From the NCBI GenBank assembly GCA_006538405.1, contig BJKQ01000014.1, positions 124,001 to 188,000 on the forward strand: a DNA stretch of 64,000 nucleotides, read 5' to 3'. The notes beneath the pieces are model-generated. The model worked only from the letters and a program-made list of their open reading frames with translations, searched no databases and was not told the origin of the DNA. The DNA comes from Hansfordia pulvinata (lineage: Eukaryota > Ascomycota > Sordariomycetes > Xylariales). Made by a program: the position numbers and the translations under genes. How positions within the stretch are numbered: the stretch's first letter is position 1; every line of letters begins with the position of its first letter. This document shows positions 1-11,442 of this stretch, in pieces.

Positions 1-438
1 GAAGACCTACCCGTCTACCTATCCACTGACGGCTGCGAGACACATTAGGTACATATCAGGTACCTAGCTACATGTAAGTATCCTTGAACATCGTACGAGT
101 ATTGAGGTGGGTAGTGGGGTCTTCAGCGCCTTACAACGGGCAGTTGAGGCTGCACCCGCCAGTCTCCATTAATGAGCTACTCCACTATGTATGAGACGCG
201 ACTAGCTTGATAGATTGGACCTTTAACATCATGGGCTACTCGTAGGCTCATGCTCACCACCATCCTCATGCTGTGAGCCGACCCAACGCCCCTACTATTC
301 AGACCTCACATGACCTGCCCTCCGACGCGTTTCGTGACAAGACGAGCCTGCAAGCGACCTCTGCTCCCCCGCCTTTACGGAGTACCTCACATCTGACTCG
401 CGCCCTCACCCACCAACATCGAGAGACAAGCTGTGCTC
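1..438. other. non-coding 5' flank of the UBC-like gene
   Basis: No reading frame here looks like protein. One TACGAGTA motif lies at 94-101. The last 150 bases are C-rich and pyrimidine-rich, as expected for the promoter or leader of the gene starting at 439. Confidence 0.6.
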
Positions 439-1600
439 ATGGCAGCGTCCCACCTGGGCGCCTTGCCCGCCTTGAGGAAACAGCATCTTCTGGTCGAGTT
501 GTACGAATGCCCCCTGCCCCCATGCCGCCACACAGCCCGTGTTGGAACTCCCCGAAGATCCCCTGCTGACGAGTCCATACCAGCTCCGGCCTCAAGCAAG
601 CATGCCCCGAGGGTGTTTTCGTCAGCCTCACTCCGGGTGATCCCAGCCTGTGGTCCGGCGTCCTCTTCGTCCGCGATGGTGCGCCCAGCTGCCCTCGTCC
701 GTCCTCAGCTCCTTGACCTCACACGTGTTTCTGCTCTAGGCCCCTACGCGCCCGCCGTCATGCGCTTCCAGATCTCCTTTCCCGACTCGTATCCCCGCCT
801 GCCGCCTCTCGTCACCTTCACCACCGACATGTTCCACCCTCTCATCTCCCCCCTGAGCACCTACATGTACACCGCCGACGTCCAGGATAACGGCACCATC
901 AGCGCTACTGACGTCGAGCGCCTCCCTCCCGGCGGCTTCAGCCTCAGACACGGCTTCCCCACCTGGTTTCCCCGCGGCCCCAAGCACCCTGCCGCCTCCA
1001 CCCCTCCTCGACCCGCTCCCAAGCCCTCGGCCAGCCGCGACGCGACACCGACATCCAAGACCTCTGCCCTGGGCGAGTCTCCAGGCTTCGCCAGAACCGC
1101 AGAAAGGGAGATATCGACCTTCGAAGTCCTCCGCTACATACGCAGCACCTTCGACTCGGAGGACGTTCTCGACGCCGTACCCCTCACGGCCGCTGGCAAC
1201 CCCGGTGCCTGGCACGCCTGGCGCACGCATCGAATGGACAGCGGCAAGGTGTTTGACGGCCCGATACCTCCGGGAACCTCCATAGAAAGTCCTACGGCGG
1301 TGGATTCTCCCGACGGCTCCGTGCGCCGCCCGGGTGAGTGGAATTGGGAAGGTGTGTGGGAAGCCAGGGTCCAGAAGTGCGTGGCCGCAAGCCTGTCGGA
1401 GTCGGTCTTGTTTGGCGGCATCGGAACCGCGGACGACGTTGTAAGTGTCCATTATGCACATCACGATTCGAGATCTGCCGTGTCCCGGTATCTCAACTTG
1501 CAAGCTAACGCATTGTCAGATACGGTTCCTCAACATGGAGGACAATGACGTCGAGGTAGTGAAGGATAATCTGGTACGGACGCTGGGTCACGACACGTGA
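439..1600 (+). CDS. UBC-like (E2 variant) protein, AKTIP/FTS type
   Basis: Four exons, by my reading of splice sites and frame: 439-500, 584-678, 740-1440 and 1520-1600. They give a 312-residue protein. The first half is a ubiquitin-conjugating fold: the stretches SLTPGDPSLWSGVLFVRDG and YAPAVMRFQISFPDSYP match the E2 core before the active site. Where a working E2 has an HPN motif and a catalytic cysteine, this protein reads FHPLISPLSTYMYTADVQD, with no cysteine nearby. It should therefore be an E2 variant that binds partners rather than carrying ubiquitin, like AKTIP/FTS, which works in endosome and dynein adaptor complexes. A Pro/Ser linker (about residues 120-160) separates the core from a conserved C-terminal segment (RRPGEWNWEGVWEARVQKC). 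The start ATG fits the family's short N-terminal helix. All three introns restore frame exactly. Confidence 0.8.
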
Positions 1601-1938
1601 AAGCGTCTGCCAGCGAAGGCTATCGCTCGTCGTAGCTGCCGGCATGGGCCCAGCTCAGTCACTTCCCATTGAGGTCCGCCTCCCACCTGCTTGCCCTGCG
1701 GAGCTCTCACGCTTCCCGTCTATTGACGACGGGGAAGAAGAAGGAAGCTTGGAAGTCGTCTCTCGGCATCAGGACTGAACAACAACATCGGATCTTCGCG
1801 CTTCTTGACGTGAACTAGTCTTTCTCGCTTACAATCATCGTTTTGGAGTTCGCATTATACCCCGTATCTGTACCTGTACCATTCGGCGCAGAATTGAAAT
1901 ATCCATTGGTCCACACCCAGTCTGGTCCCGTATCGGAC
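1601..1938. other. intergenic spacer
   Basis: This is the 3' flank of the UBC-like gene and the leader of the next gene. An upstream open stretch from 1843 is in frame with the gene at 1939 but has no ATG, so I treat it as leader. Confidence 0.5.
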
Positions 1939-4565
1939 ATGTTCACCGACGATTTCGCCACCCCGGGCATCGTCATTCCTGTTGTGCTGATCCCGCTTGC
2001 GCTTATCCTCTCGGTCGCCCTGTCGATTCTGAAGGGCTTCAACCTGCTGCCTTCCAAAGACTATTGGAGTTCAGCTCTCTCCCGCCTCTTCCACGGTCAC
2101 AGGACGCAGTCGCCGACGCAAATCCCCATAAGCCAAGTCTCTCGAGATACCATCGGAAGTTTCTCCACCATAGAGAGCACTTTCATTGGGCAGCACAATG
2201 AAGCGAACGAGGTCGTTTCAAAACCACACATCGTCCACTACCCAAACCGGCCCAGCCAGCGGAGCGCCGATGAATGGTACTCCCGACCCCTGCCCGGCAC
2301 CCCTCCGTATAGTCAAGAAGGGCAGGTTTAGCCTGCCCTCTAACTGCGAGGCCAAGACGGACTTGGTCGGGATGAACCCAGTCTTGGAAGACAAGTCCAA
2401 CTTTTGCGACCCGCCCCTGACGGTCACCAAGAAACGCTTGGTGAAAAGGCCACTCGTTATATGTGGTGGGGAGAATGGCAGCAAGGGATGCAGCCCACAG
2501 CAGTGGAATCTCTCTCTTGAAAACCGTACGCAAACATTGTGTCCCTCCTCCCCCCCTCAACTCCATTAGCAAGGCTTACTGATCTATTGCTTTCAGTAGC
2601 AACTTTGGCCCAAGATGCACCGACCCCCAACGTCCAGCCAGCTGGGCCAAGCCGCCGTCCCTCCGGTGCACAGCTGCGGCACCTGTTCTCGCCGAGGAAA
2701 CTACCCAGAATCCGCTCCTTTTCAAGAAGAGGCGGCCCGTCATCCCAGACCACATATCAACGAGAGACCTCTCGCTCCAGCAGTAATTCGTCCCAAGACT
2801 GTTCAGATCGCTCGATCCAGGCGCCTGGGCTTTCGCGGAGGGGCCAGGGATCCAGCGTGGGTTCTACGTCTCAAGAGGACGCTTCACTGTTACGCAGCTA
2901 CGGCTTTTCCGGCGTGCGGGCCGGTGCTCCCGTCAGGCCTGAGAGCCAAATTCTTACTCCCAGCATAACTGTCACGCCTGAGGAGCACGTCTTGCGTGGC
3001 GATCGATCCTCTTTGTGGGCTGCTATAGAGATTGCCGGACAGCTCAACGACCCACAAACAGCAGATATCAGCATGAGCAATACAGGACTGCGCCACCCTT
3101 CTCGAACCACGTCAATCAACCCATTACATGCCGGACTGCCAAGATATGGATACCTTTACGATTTGAAGGTGGAGGTTCTACCTACCAGGCACAGCACTAT
3201 CGTTGAGGTTGTTGATGATGGCACCCCAAGGTAGGCTACCTTGACCGGGCATACTTCTCTGCTTGTCTGCTCTGACGTTCAGCCTCCAGAACCATCATTC
3301 CCGGGTCAAGTTTCATGTTACTGGCCCATGTGAAACTCGACGAGCCTTGCTCCCCCCACACAAGCTACACTCTAGGCGAACATCAATCCGATCACATCAT
3401 GGGTGGTCTCGAGCTCGACCTAGGGTGTGAGGACGTCGCTTACCTTGAGGTCGGCCTGAGCTACCTGCATTCATGGTTCCCGTCTGGTGAGGGCGGCGAG
3501 GCATCCGTGACGGCAGAGTCTGCAACGGCATCATGCAGGACGACATTGCGCACCTCGGCCACTGGCGTGGTCAAGCGCCGGAACCAAAGCTCGCCGTGGT
3601 CGCCGCCACCACCACCATCAATGTTGGATGATCTTGCGCAACCGAGCCCACTGTTCGCTATGCTCGCCGCACATTGGGGCCCCGAACGCGCCCACAGTGC
3701 GATGCAGCGCATACTCTCGAACCGGCGTCCTCTCACGGACCGCTCTGTTCCCCGCACGTCAAACCTACGCCGGGCTCTTTCCAGCCGTCGCAGAACTCTC
3801 TTGCTTGAAGCAGACTCTGTGCAGCCACACGCCTTGTTGCCTCCACCAGAGAGGGTGGGCACCGCACCGCCGCTCGGGGTGCCACGGCGCAAGGCCAGCT
3901 TGGGGCAAACGCGGACACCAACGACTTCTCTGCAGTCTTCGGGCGCTGACTGCGGCAGCGATGAGGGCGAGGACCCGGCGCGTCAAATCTGGGCGGAGAT
4001 GCGGCGCGCATCGTCGCGGCCAGTCGTCAGTCGGCATCCTACGGGGAAGTCACGGCTGTCTCAGGATGCGTCGCCGACGCCATCTTTGTTGACCGACGCG
4101 TCTATAGGAGACACGCCTTTTTCACCCACCGGTACATTCAGCAAATGCGCAGACGCGTGCAGCAGCAGGGGTGACGAGGACAGAAGCTACAGTTACAGCA
4201 GAAGAAGTGGCCCATACGCACCAGATCATGCGGACCCCCTGTCGTCTCCAACACAGCGCAAGCAGGCCCTTCATCAGCAGGAGGCGGTGCGGCGCCGCCG
4301 CGAAACGCTACGCGACACAGCGCTGCGCAACAGGCGGTCCATTGGGGCGGACAGCCTCAAAAGCTTGGTGCCGTCGCTGGCGAGCATGCGCTTGGACGTG
4401 GACGAAGGCGCTGACGCTGACGCCGATTTTGATGCTGGTGTCGATGCTGATACTGACCGCAGGGCTAGTGAGGTGACGGAATCGTCCGACGGGAGCGTGA
4501 GTAAGCACGCGGCGCGGTGGTCTGGAGGTCTTGGGCATTGGTGGCCTGGGTTGAAGTCAGCTTAG
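1939..4565 (+). CDS. membrane-anchored low-complexity protein, possible vWA/RING-related C-terminal region
   Basis: Likely exons are 1939-2276, 2326-2525, 2597-3230 and 3290-4565, about 815 residues. The last two introns are well supported. The first (49 nt) is uncertain; a single surplus base near 2300 would explain the frame change equally well. Residues about 9-33 form one hydrophobic segment (GIVIPVVLIPLALILSVALS), so the protein is probably membrane-anchored. After Ser/Pro-rich sequence comes a more conserved block with RGDRSSLWAAIEIAGQL, YGYLYDLKVEVLPT and TIIPGSSFMLLAHVKL. This resembles, from memory, the region after the vWA domain in fungal vWA/RING-finger proteins, but I see no vWA or RING domain here. 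The C-terminal half is Arg/Ser-rich with an Asp/Ala repeat near the end. Function unknown. Confidence 0.5.
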
Positions 4566-5238
4566 TCTTGAGCGAGCTGGCGGATGCTCGGCCAGGTTCG
4601 GAAGGGTAGGGTTGAGAGGCCGACGTGCAGACCGACGTACAGACCGTAGTGGAGGAAGTGGAAGCAGTCGCATTACGTATGCAGGCTAAGGGGGAAGAAG
4701 AAGACGAGAAGGGGGAATGCCCAGGGATTCACAAAGCTGCAGGAAGAAACGTGTGTGGAAAAGGAATGTCCGCACAATGAAAAGGAAGATGCTTACCCCA
4801 TGCGTAACAAGAGCAGTTCCCTGCGTTGAGCACAACTAAGTTGACACGAGGAATACCAGACGCATAATGAAGGTCGCAAGATTTTCAAACATGTGGGAGA
4901 AGTGGCAAGAGAATGAGCCTCCAAAAGTCGTAGAAGAAAGGTACTCGGAGTGAACTCCCAGCCATTCACTGCGAGACTGGGCAAAGACGGGATCGTACGA
5001 GTCGATTCGCGGCATTGGAGATTGCTATGGGCGGGTTTGTTCTTCTATATCCTAAACCGCTGACTACCAGGCGTCTTTGCGGTGGTTCTGTTCTAAGGGT
5101 ATCACGCACGTGCAAGATTACTTTGCGTCGCCACTGCGTCTCGCGCGCTGGCTGGTTCTGGGCGTCTTTGAGACCTCGCTCGGTCATTTGGGGCGTCTCA
5201 AGTGTCAGCGGCGAGCAGAGCTGGCAAGCCGCCACCGC
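4566..5238. other. intergenic spacer between tail-to-tail genes
   Basis: This is the shared 3' region of the gene ending at 4565 and the ribokinase ending at 5239. The frames present show no protein-like composition and no repeat or RNA gene is visible. Confidence 0.5.
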
Positions 5239-6290
5239 TCACAACTCGTCCAGCCAGGGGATGGCCTCCTGCGCGCCGAGGCGCTCGACGGTGCGGGCGG
5301 CGGCGACGTTGGCCTTGCGGACGGCGGCGTCGATGTCGAAAGCGGCATCGTCGCCGTTGCCGGCCGCGGCGGCGGCGGCGACGTCGAGGGCATACCGACC
5401 GACAAAGGTGTCGCCCGCGGCGGTGGTGTCGACGACCTTGGAGACCTTATCGGCGGGGACGAGGGCGCTCCGGCCCGTGGCGGCCTGGTGGTAGTAGACG
5501 CCGCGGCCGCCGAGGGTGATGACGACGTTGCGGACGCCGCGGCTGGCGAAGACGGCGGCCGCGGCGGCCAGGCCGGCCTCGTCGTCGAGCGAGGACTCGG
5601 TCACGCCGCCCAGGATGGAGGCCTCGGTCTCGTTGACGATCAGGTGGGCGAGGCCGTCGAGGGCGGCCGGGGGCAGGGCGACGGCGGGGGCCGGGTTGAG
5701 CAGGCAGGGGACGCCGGCGGCGCGGGCGGCGGAGAGGGCGGCGAGGACGGTGGGGACGGGGATCTCGAGCTGCATGACGAGCAGGTCGGGGCGGGAAGGG
5801 AAAGGGGGGAAGGAGGTAGGGGTGGCCTCGCCGCCCGAGGAGGTGAACATGGCGGGCTGCAGGCTGTGGTTGGCCTCGGGCGAGTGCAGGATGCGGTTCT
5901 GGCCGGTGGGCTCGTCGACTATGATGACGGAGACACCGGTCTGGGCGCCGGGGGAGGAGTCGGTGGCGACGCCCTCGACGTCCATGCCCAGGTCGGCCAG
6001 GGCCTTGCGCAGGGTCTCGCCGTAGGCGTCGGGGCCGACGGCGCCGACCATGGCGACGCGGGCGGTGGGGGAGGCGGCCGGGGCCCCGGCGGCCGAGGGC
6101 TTCGGGCGCGACAGCTTGGCGCAGGCGACGGCCTGGTTGGCGCCCTTGCCGCCGGGGGAGACGGCGAACTTGTTGGTCGTCAGGGTCTCGCCGGGGCGGG
6201 GTGGTGCGGCACGTAGGACACGACGTCCATGTTGATGGAGCCGAGGACGGTGATCAGCGGCGGGAGAGAAGAAGAGGAGGAGGCCGCCAT
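5239..6290 (-). CDS. RBK1: ribokinase (pfkB family), with an apparent one-base frameshift
   Basis: ATP-dependent phosphorylation of D-ribose to ribose 5-phosphate, in the cytosol. From the ATG at 6290 the frame reads the family start (ITVLGSINMDVVSYVPHHPAP), then stops. The rest (GETLTTNKFAVSPGGKGANQ onward) lies in another frame. One extra base in the G run at 6193-6196 joins them into about 350 residues, the usual length. PGGKGANQ is the sugar-binding signature (about 46-53). DTTAAGDTF holds the catalytic Asp (about 294) and the anion hole. A Pro/Ala loop (about residues 78-90) and an Ala-rich segment near the C-terminus are lineage-specific insertions. There is no intron. The longer open frame reaching to 6537 is a by-product of the shift: its first 90 residues are unlike any ribokinase. 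Confidence 0.88.
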
Positions 6291-9155
6291 GGTGATTGCT
6301 TCTGCTTTTGCGGTCGCGGCCGGTCTGCCGAGAGAATGTTGAACCGCCGCGCGGGATGGGTTGGAGCTGAGCTGAGGAGGACGGGAGGAGAGCGAGGTTG
6401 CGGATCTGCGGTGGCCGTTGAGGGCGTGATGGAGATGCGATGATGCGATGGGAGGCGGGATCCTGTGAATTATTACCTACGTAGATCGGCGAGAGTGGCG
6501 CGGATGGCGGGGGAGGGGTTGAACGGGCGAGCGCCAAGTGGGATGGCCAGGTCCAGTCAGGTCCCGATCAGCGTTGGTTCCGGGGTTTGCCTACCTACTT
6601 TGGTGGGGTCGCGGAAGGGCCGCTCACGTCGATGGCCAGCGCCTCTGTCCGTGCCCGTCGCTGGTAAAGTCCAGTTCTGCTGCTGAATAGGTACCTAAGG
6701 GGCACTATCAAGGTTAGGTTAGGTCAGATCAGTTACATAATTCAGGTCGGTGGTACTTACTGAGGCACCAGGAAGGAGGCAGGTGCGAGCAAAGCGGGCA
6801 GAGACGGGCTGGGGCAGATGCGCAGGTGCGACCGGATTCACGTGTGTCCTCAGTCAAGATGCACTGAGAATGGCGCGAATAGACTCATAGCAATGAGGAT
6901 TGCGCCGAGGCAGGCGATATATAGAACAGCTTCCGAAGCCGAAGCGGGCATGGAAACAGGCGGTATCGCAGTCGTGGTCTACTCGGATGTCCGTGAACGC
7001 GGCTGCAAGACCGAAAGATTCGCGTTGATCCGGCCCGAGTCCGGCGGCAGCCGGCAGGCCGCCCCGCCTCAGCTGGGGAAGCTACCGTGTACAGATAAAA
7101 TACCACGACTATCAACTTGCGGGCATTCCCGACTTAGTAGGTGCAGTGGAGGTACATGTATAGCGCGCTTACCTGCACGTGTGTCTGATACTGATCCGGG
7201 ACCTCGAGAGTACCGAAATGACATGATAATTACATGTGAGGGCAACCACCGCAGATCCTTCAACAAGCACCCAGATAACCCGCCATTTGTCACCTGGGCT
7301 CTGACTGCCACATTCCCACTGCAGCAGTTCATGCCGATTACAGGGGCAGTTCATGCAATTCGAACTTTGAGGCTCGAGTGGATTGCCATTTACTGCTTGA
7401 GAGGCAGAGGTGTGAATCTGGACGGTGCTGTCCTTCTACGTACGTGAATCCATAATGATAATGCTGACGAGCTTATTGACTGCCACGGCTGCGTGTAAGT
7501 CGTTCGCATGACCCTTTCGGGGAGGGAGCCGGACAACGAGGTGCCCTTGACGTTCCAAATCAACTTTTATAGGGCAAGAAATAGTCCATAGAGAACCTAT
7601 TGATCAAACTTAGCTAGCTGTCCTGGCGAATTGCTCTGGCGATGTACTCGTACACGCCACCGGATGCGATGGGCACTGGCCCTAGGTTGTTACGGTCAAC
7701 GATTGTATCATCTGATGGTCCTGGCAGACGCATGTGACACAATAGTCGTTGCCTACCTCTACCTCTCACATGGCTTGTGGCTTTGGCGCCCGAGGCAAGT
7801 GAGCAAGCAGCCAGAATCCGTTGCCCGTTGGTGGCGTGCGGGCGTGGCAGGAGTGCTACCTTAGGCGTGCCGTTACTCGAGGTTCAAAGGCGTGGAAACC
7901 CTTGGCCTGTCATGAGCCAGCGCGCCAGGAGTGTCGTCACATCCTTGGATGCTGGGGTTTCAATAGGAACAGCCTTCAGTCTTCAGTCTTCTGTGGCAAG
8001 TAATCCCGGCCGGAGAGCACATCCATGCGACCCTATTACATCCATGTACCCCCGGGGCCCAACCTTTACAATCGCCAGGCTTTTACATCCAGCCCTCATC
8101 AATCAGTACTTACCTCAGGTACCTCCAGCTACATGTATGCATACGAGGATCTTCCAGTATTTAGGCCGGGAACCTTGGGCTGGCGGCGAACGCTGTCAAG
8201 GTGCACTGCCGGGCCGCAGAGAACCTGCAAATGCGGCTGCCGGGCCGGAGAAAGAGAGGGCAGGGAAGGGGCAGGAACGAGGCACATGGGCAGCTGCCGG
8301 GACGGCGAGACGGGAACTTGGGAGCAGCAATAGACGACGGCGGGAGCCCAGAAAATGAAGGCGCGGCCGCAGCCACGAGACAACGGGGATGGATGGGACG
8401 GTGGGACGATGGAGCCCCGCAGCCTTCCAGGGTCCAGGCCAGCAGCTTACGCGACACTGCCGGTCGTTTTCCCTTTGCGGCTGCCACATCTCACCACTGT
8501 CGGCCCATTCGTGCCTGGCCCATGGGCCGATATTTCACCCACCCTCGCCGTCCTGCCCGGGATGCGCCGCTCCCTGTCCTGCACGCCCTCCGGTCCTCGT
8601 ACCATCCAGGCCCCATCCCACGCGCGCAACCCAGCAGCATGACTTGACCTCGCCGTGCTGTTGCAGTCTCTTGTGTGCCGACGCCCCGCCCTTCTGCTCG
8701 CGTCGCACCTCTCTTCAAGCCGGCTTCTCGGCGCGCCTTTTCCCCTCGTGTGTTTCCACCGTGCTCCCTCCTCTGACACCTCACCAACTCTTGTCGCTCT
8801 CATCCACAACTCTCACACCACTCGCAACCTCTCTCTCACCGCTCCACCAGCTCCCACTCCACCCAAAACCAGGTTGCCCTTGTCCCGACTTCTCCAGCCG
8901 CCTGCAGCCGTCGCCTGGCGTTTCCCCTGTTCGCGCTGTTACTCGAGCGCCCGTCTGGCTGGCATTGCCTGGGGCTACAACAGGCGCCGCTGAGTGCTGC
9001 GCAGTGCCGCGCGGCCGAAGCCAGAGCAGATTGCGCAAAGTTCGGTCCCATCAGATTGCCGGCAGGGCCGCGAACCTCTCGCCGCCGTCCCATCGTCCTA
9101 TCCGACCGAGTAGAAGCCGCAGCCGGACGTGTCCCGTGTCACTTTCGCCATCAAG
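6291..9155. other. intergenic region, 2.9 kb
   Basis: It carries the promoter of the ribokinase (6291 upward) and of the monooxygenase (9155 downward). No open frame shows protein-like composition. One TACTCGTA lies at 7645-7652. From about 8490 to 9150 the + strand is strongly pyrimidine-rich with many CTC/CACC runs, typical of a fungal 5' leader. Confidence 0.5.
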
Positions 9156-10630
9156 ATGCCAGCCGCCACAGATCTCAAGATAGCCATAATAGGCGCAGGT
9201 GAGTCGTCGGCACAACCCGCTCCTTTCCCACCAAGAACCCTCTTGGCTGAACCGTCTTTCTCGTCTCAGGCATGGGTGGCCTCGCCACTGCCCTTGGCTT
9301 CTCTAAAAAGGGTTTCAAAAACATCGAGGTCTACGAGTCTTCGCCAAACCTTGGTTTCGTCGGCGCCGGCATTCAGTTGGCGCCCAACATGGCCCGCGTT
9401 CTGGACCGCTGGGGTTGCTGGGACCAGATCCTGACTGAGGCCACTGATATTCGATCCAGCAGTATCCGCGACGGCGTAACGGGCAAAGAGGCCATTCTCA
9501 TGGATATGCCCGGCATCGAGGACAAATACGGCTACCCCCACTGCGTCGGCCATCGTGCGTCCTTGGCAGGCTCAATGTACGAGGCTTGCAAGAAAGAAGA
9601 CAGCATCAGGTTCTACTTCTCGACACCGCTTGTTCAGGTCCTCTCTTTCGGCCGAAAAGGTGATCCAGAGAACGGCAAGGCACGCTTCACGGTGCGGCCA
9701 CGCGACGGAGAGCAGCGCGAGGTGGAGGCCGATCTCCTCGTCGGCGCTGATGGCATCAAGTCGGCGGTAAGGTTGTCCTTGCTGCGCACCACTGGCGGCA
9801 AGGATCGGGTCATGGACACAGGGCAGGCTGCGTACCGCATCATGCTACCCAGAGCCAAGATGGAGCACGATCCAGAGATGATGGCGCTCCTCAACTCCGA
9901 CTGTGCGTTGCGGTGGATCGGCCACAAGAGGCACATCATCGCGTATCCCATCAGCAACAAGACGATATTCAACATCTCGACTTGCCAGCCCGACATCAAC
10001 TTCTCCGCTGCGGCGCCCGGCGCCACGTATATGACTCAGGGCAGCAAGAAGACCATGCTGAGCGTCTACGCCGACTTCTGCCCTCTTGTCAAACGCATGC
10101 TTGACCTGGTGCCCGAGGGCGAGGTCTGCGAGTGGAAGCTACGATCCCACAAGCCGCTGGACTCGTGGTCGCTTGGTCTCGTGGGGCTCTTGGGAGATGC
10201 CTGCCATCCAGCGCTACCGCACCTGGGACAAGGAGCTTCGATGGCGATCGAAGATGGCGCGGTCCTTGCTGAGGCCATCAGCCGTATACCAGAGGACGAC
10301 TTGGAACTGTCGGTAGCGGAGTCTGTGTCCAAAGCCCTCAAAGTATACGAGCTTCTTCGCAAGGGGCGCACATCGACATTGGTGCATCTTGCGGAGTTCT
10401 CGGGGCGCTCGCTGCAGCTGGGAGAGGACAAAGCCATGCAGGAGAGGGACAGATATATCGAGAGGGCCAAGCAGCAAGGGCGGACTGTACCCAGCAAATG
10501 GATCAGCCCGGACACGCAGAAGATGCTGTACGCGCACGACTGCGTCAAGGTGGCGGAGCGTCGTTTCGACCAGCTGTACACCGAGGTCGGGGAGTTCATA
10601 AAGGGAGTCGACCTGGCAAACGCGGCGTGA
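9156..10630 (+). CDS. FAD-dependent monooxygenase, salicylate hydroxylase-like
   Basis: Two exons, 9156-9198 and 9270-10630, split by a 71-nt intron inside the first FAD-binding loop; 467 residues. Class A flavoprotein monooxygenase: it uses NAD(P)H and O2 to hydroxylate an aromatic substrate, usually in the cytosol. Visible motifs are GAGMGG (residues 13-18, GxGxxG dinucleotide fold), VGADGIKSAVR (about 173-182, the DG motif binding FAD and NAD(P)H) and GLLGDACHPALPHLGQG (about 320-336, the GD motif touching the FAD ribose). The overall shape resembles salicylate 1-monooxygenase and 6-hydroxynicotinate 3-monooxygenase, but the substrate cannot be read from sequence. No secretion or peroxisomal signal is seen. 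No neighbour points to a pathway, so it does not look like part of a catabolic cluster. The ATG at 9156 is the only one that reads straight into the FAD fold. Confidence 0.88.
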
Positions 10631-10929
10631 GACGGAGGCAGACATATTCTTGTTTTGATACATTTAGCAACAGCGGGCGAACAACTAGGGCAGTGATTTT
10701 ATTGACGAGGGTATAGTAAGTTACAGAACCATGACTACCTATATGCAGTGCAAATGAAGGCCGCCGGAGGGGCCAAGACCCGGCGTAGACAAGCGCTTTA
10801 CCCAACAACGAAGACTGAAAGAAGAGAAACAACCGCAACGCCATGACGCAGTGCCAAAAGGGAGACAGATACCATACCAGAGCCGCTGGTTGGCCAGACG
10901 ACATTCGTTTCCGACGGTGGTTTGAGGCT
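10631..10929. other. short convergent 3' spacer
   Basis: About 300 bases shared by the 3' ends of the monooxygenase and the CYSTM gene. No gene or repeat seen. Confidence 0.5.
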
Positions 10930-11442
10930 TCAGAAGATGCAAAAGTCGATGCAGCAGCAGCAGGCGGTGGCGGCCAGCAGAGCGCCGATGATGCCGTCGT
11001 TGCCGCGCGACTGCTGGGGCTGCTGGTAGTAGCCCTGTGGTGGGGGGTGCTGCTGCTGGTAGTAGCCCTGGGGAGGCTGCTGCTGGTAGTACGCTCCGGG
11101 AGGGGGGCCTTGTTGGTGATGGTGTTGCTGGCCGTAGTAGCCCTGGGGCGGGCCATACATGCCTCCGCCATGTTGCTGGGGCGCGGGGTAACCGTAGGGC
11201 CCAGGCTGTTGGTGGTGGTGATGCTGATGCGGCTGGGGGAAGCCGACCTGCTGCTGCGAGGCCTGCGCCTGGTAGCCCATCATGGCGTGCGGCTGGTAGT
11301 AATCCGTCGGGCCTGCTCGTCCGCCCGCCGCTCCCCCTGCCATGTAAGGGCCTTGCTGCTGCTGTGGGTGTTGGTAGGAGGGCTGCGGAGGCTGCGGCGT
11401 GTGGCTGGGCTTGTAGGGCGGCGGCGCTTCTTTGCCCGACAT
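10930..11442 (-). CDS. CYSTM-domain Pro/Gln/Tyr-rich stress protein
   Basis: A single exon of 170 residues. The N-terminal 145 residues are very rich in Gln, Pro, Gly, Tyr and His, with repeats of the type QGYYQQ and a run of four His. The end is a short hydrophobic cysteine module, GIIGALLAATACCCCIDFCIF, which is the CYSTM signature (cysteine-rich membrane module). Known CYSTM proteins are small, often tail-anchored or lipid-attached, and linked to stress and metal tolerance. The low-complexity part could drive self-association. The ATG at 11442 starts MSGKEAPPPYKP, a common start for this family. It converges with the monooxygenase. Confidence 0.8.
   Translation of the reverse strand: MSGKEAPPPYKPSHTPQPPQPSYQHPQQQQGPYMAGGAAGGRAGPTDYYQPHAMMGYQAQASQQQVGFPQPHQHHHHQQPGPYGYPAPQQHGGGMYGPPQGYYGQQHHHQQGPPPGAYYQQQPPQGYYQQQHPPPQGYYQQPQQSRGNDGIIGALLAATACCCCIDFCIF

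Noticed and set aside
5077..6216. 379-codon open frame on the + strand
   Set aside because: Gly/Asp/Val-rich antisense shadow of the ribokinase.
6291..6537. N-terminal extension of ribokinase in the long open frame
   Set aside because: These residues are out of frame with the real start; the family start MxxSS...ITVLGSINMD is found one frame over from 6290.
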